Assembly: GCA_029932675.1 (NCBI GenBank)
Contig: JAOZPP010000001.1
Coordinates: forward strand, 44,671 to 108,670
Direction of reading: 5' to 3'
DNA from: a bacterium
Lineage (GTDB): Bacteria > SM23-81 > DAOVCL01
Length of the DNA: 64,000 nt
Of the stretch, positions 63,944 through 64,000 are shown one piece after another; positions within the stretch are counted from its first letter, which is position 1, and every line of letters begins with the position of its first letter. The position numbers and the translations under genes were made by a program. The notes under the pieces are model-generated. The model saw only the letters and a program-made list of their open reading frames with translations. It made no database searches and was not told the origin of the DNA.

Positions 63944-64000
63944 GGGGTTGCTGAAAAAGTGGGTTTTTGTAAAACGAAGGCTTTAGGTGGATTCCCCGGA

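Overview
The window reads as one chromosomal segment of an uncultured Gram-negative bacterium. Two proteins end in Por/type IX secretion-type C-terminal sorting domains. A Wza/Wzc exopolysaccharide system sits beside an exosortase and its partner EpsI. This mix suggests a candidate phylum in or near the Fibrobacteres-Chlorobi-Bacteroidetes (FCB) group; I cannot place it more exactly. I saw no rRNA, tRNA or CRISPR array.

Region 1 (about 0.3-35.7 kb, minus strand except one insert) is a large exopolysaccharide and exosortase locus. In transcription order it runs: Wza export channel, Wzc chain-length protein, STAS-HTH protein, TPR protein, CpsD tyrosine kinase, polysaccharide deacetylase, a truncated acyl carrier protein, a methyltransferase broken by a miniature transposon, ATP-grasp ligase, FemAB-like transferase, second deacetylase, Wzx flippase, two GT4 glycosyltransferases around an MprF-like flippase, O-antigen ligase, second FemAB protein, a toxin-antitoxin pair, DegT aminotransferase, GT2, GT4, FkbM methyltransferase, an SGNH-hydrolase remnant, another glycosyltransferase, a CapK/PaaK-like adenylating enzyme, a beta-helix protein, a sorting-domain protein, a four-helix-bundle protein, exosortase and EpsI. 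A G+C-richer tandem pair of DUF1670 genes with its own promoter sits on the opposite strand at 21.5-23.1 kb.

Region 2 (36.5-41.2 kb, plus strand) is a translationally coupled signalling operon: a GAF histidine kinase, a receiver-GAF-GAF kinase and an NtrC-type sigma-54 activator. It is divergent from wza and resembles the PrsK/PrsR regulators of exosortase-EPS loci. A hairpin terminator follows.

Region 3 (41.5-56 kb) is mainly housekeeping: an IspH-UbiA fusion, GalT, PdxJ, SecD, SecF, Era, a methyltransferase, PyrE, RtcA, then an ECF sigma-factor operon with a textbook ECF promoter in front of it. Region 4 (56-64 kb) holds a very large gingipain-like C25 peptidase with a sorting domain, an ArsR-FmdE-TSUP transporter operon with a visible operator, and a broken IS4-type transposase.

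The most notable features are signs of small-repeat activity. A 169-bp miniature element (27250-27418) with a 4-bp target duplication splits a methyltransferase, and removing it on paper restores the frame exactly. Two unrelated sorting-domain proteins carry micro-repeat sequence translated in frame at the same loop of the domain. The toxin-antitoxin pair is bracketed by direct copies of an intergenic palindromic repeat.
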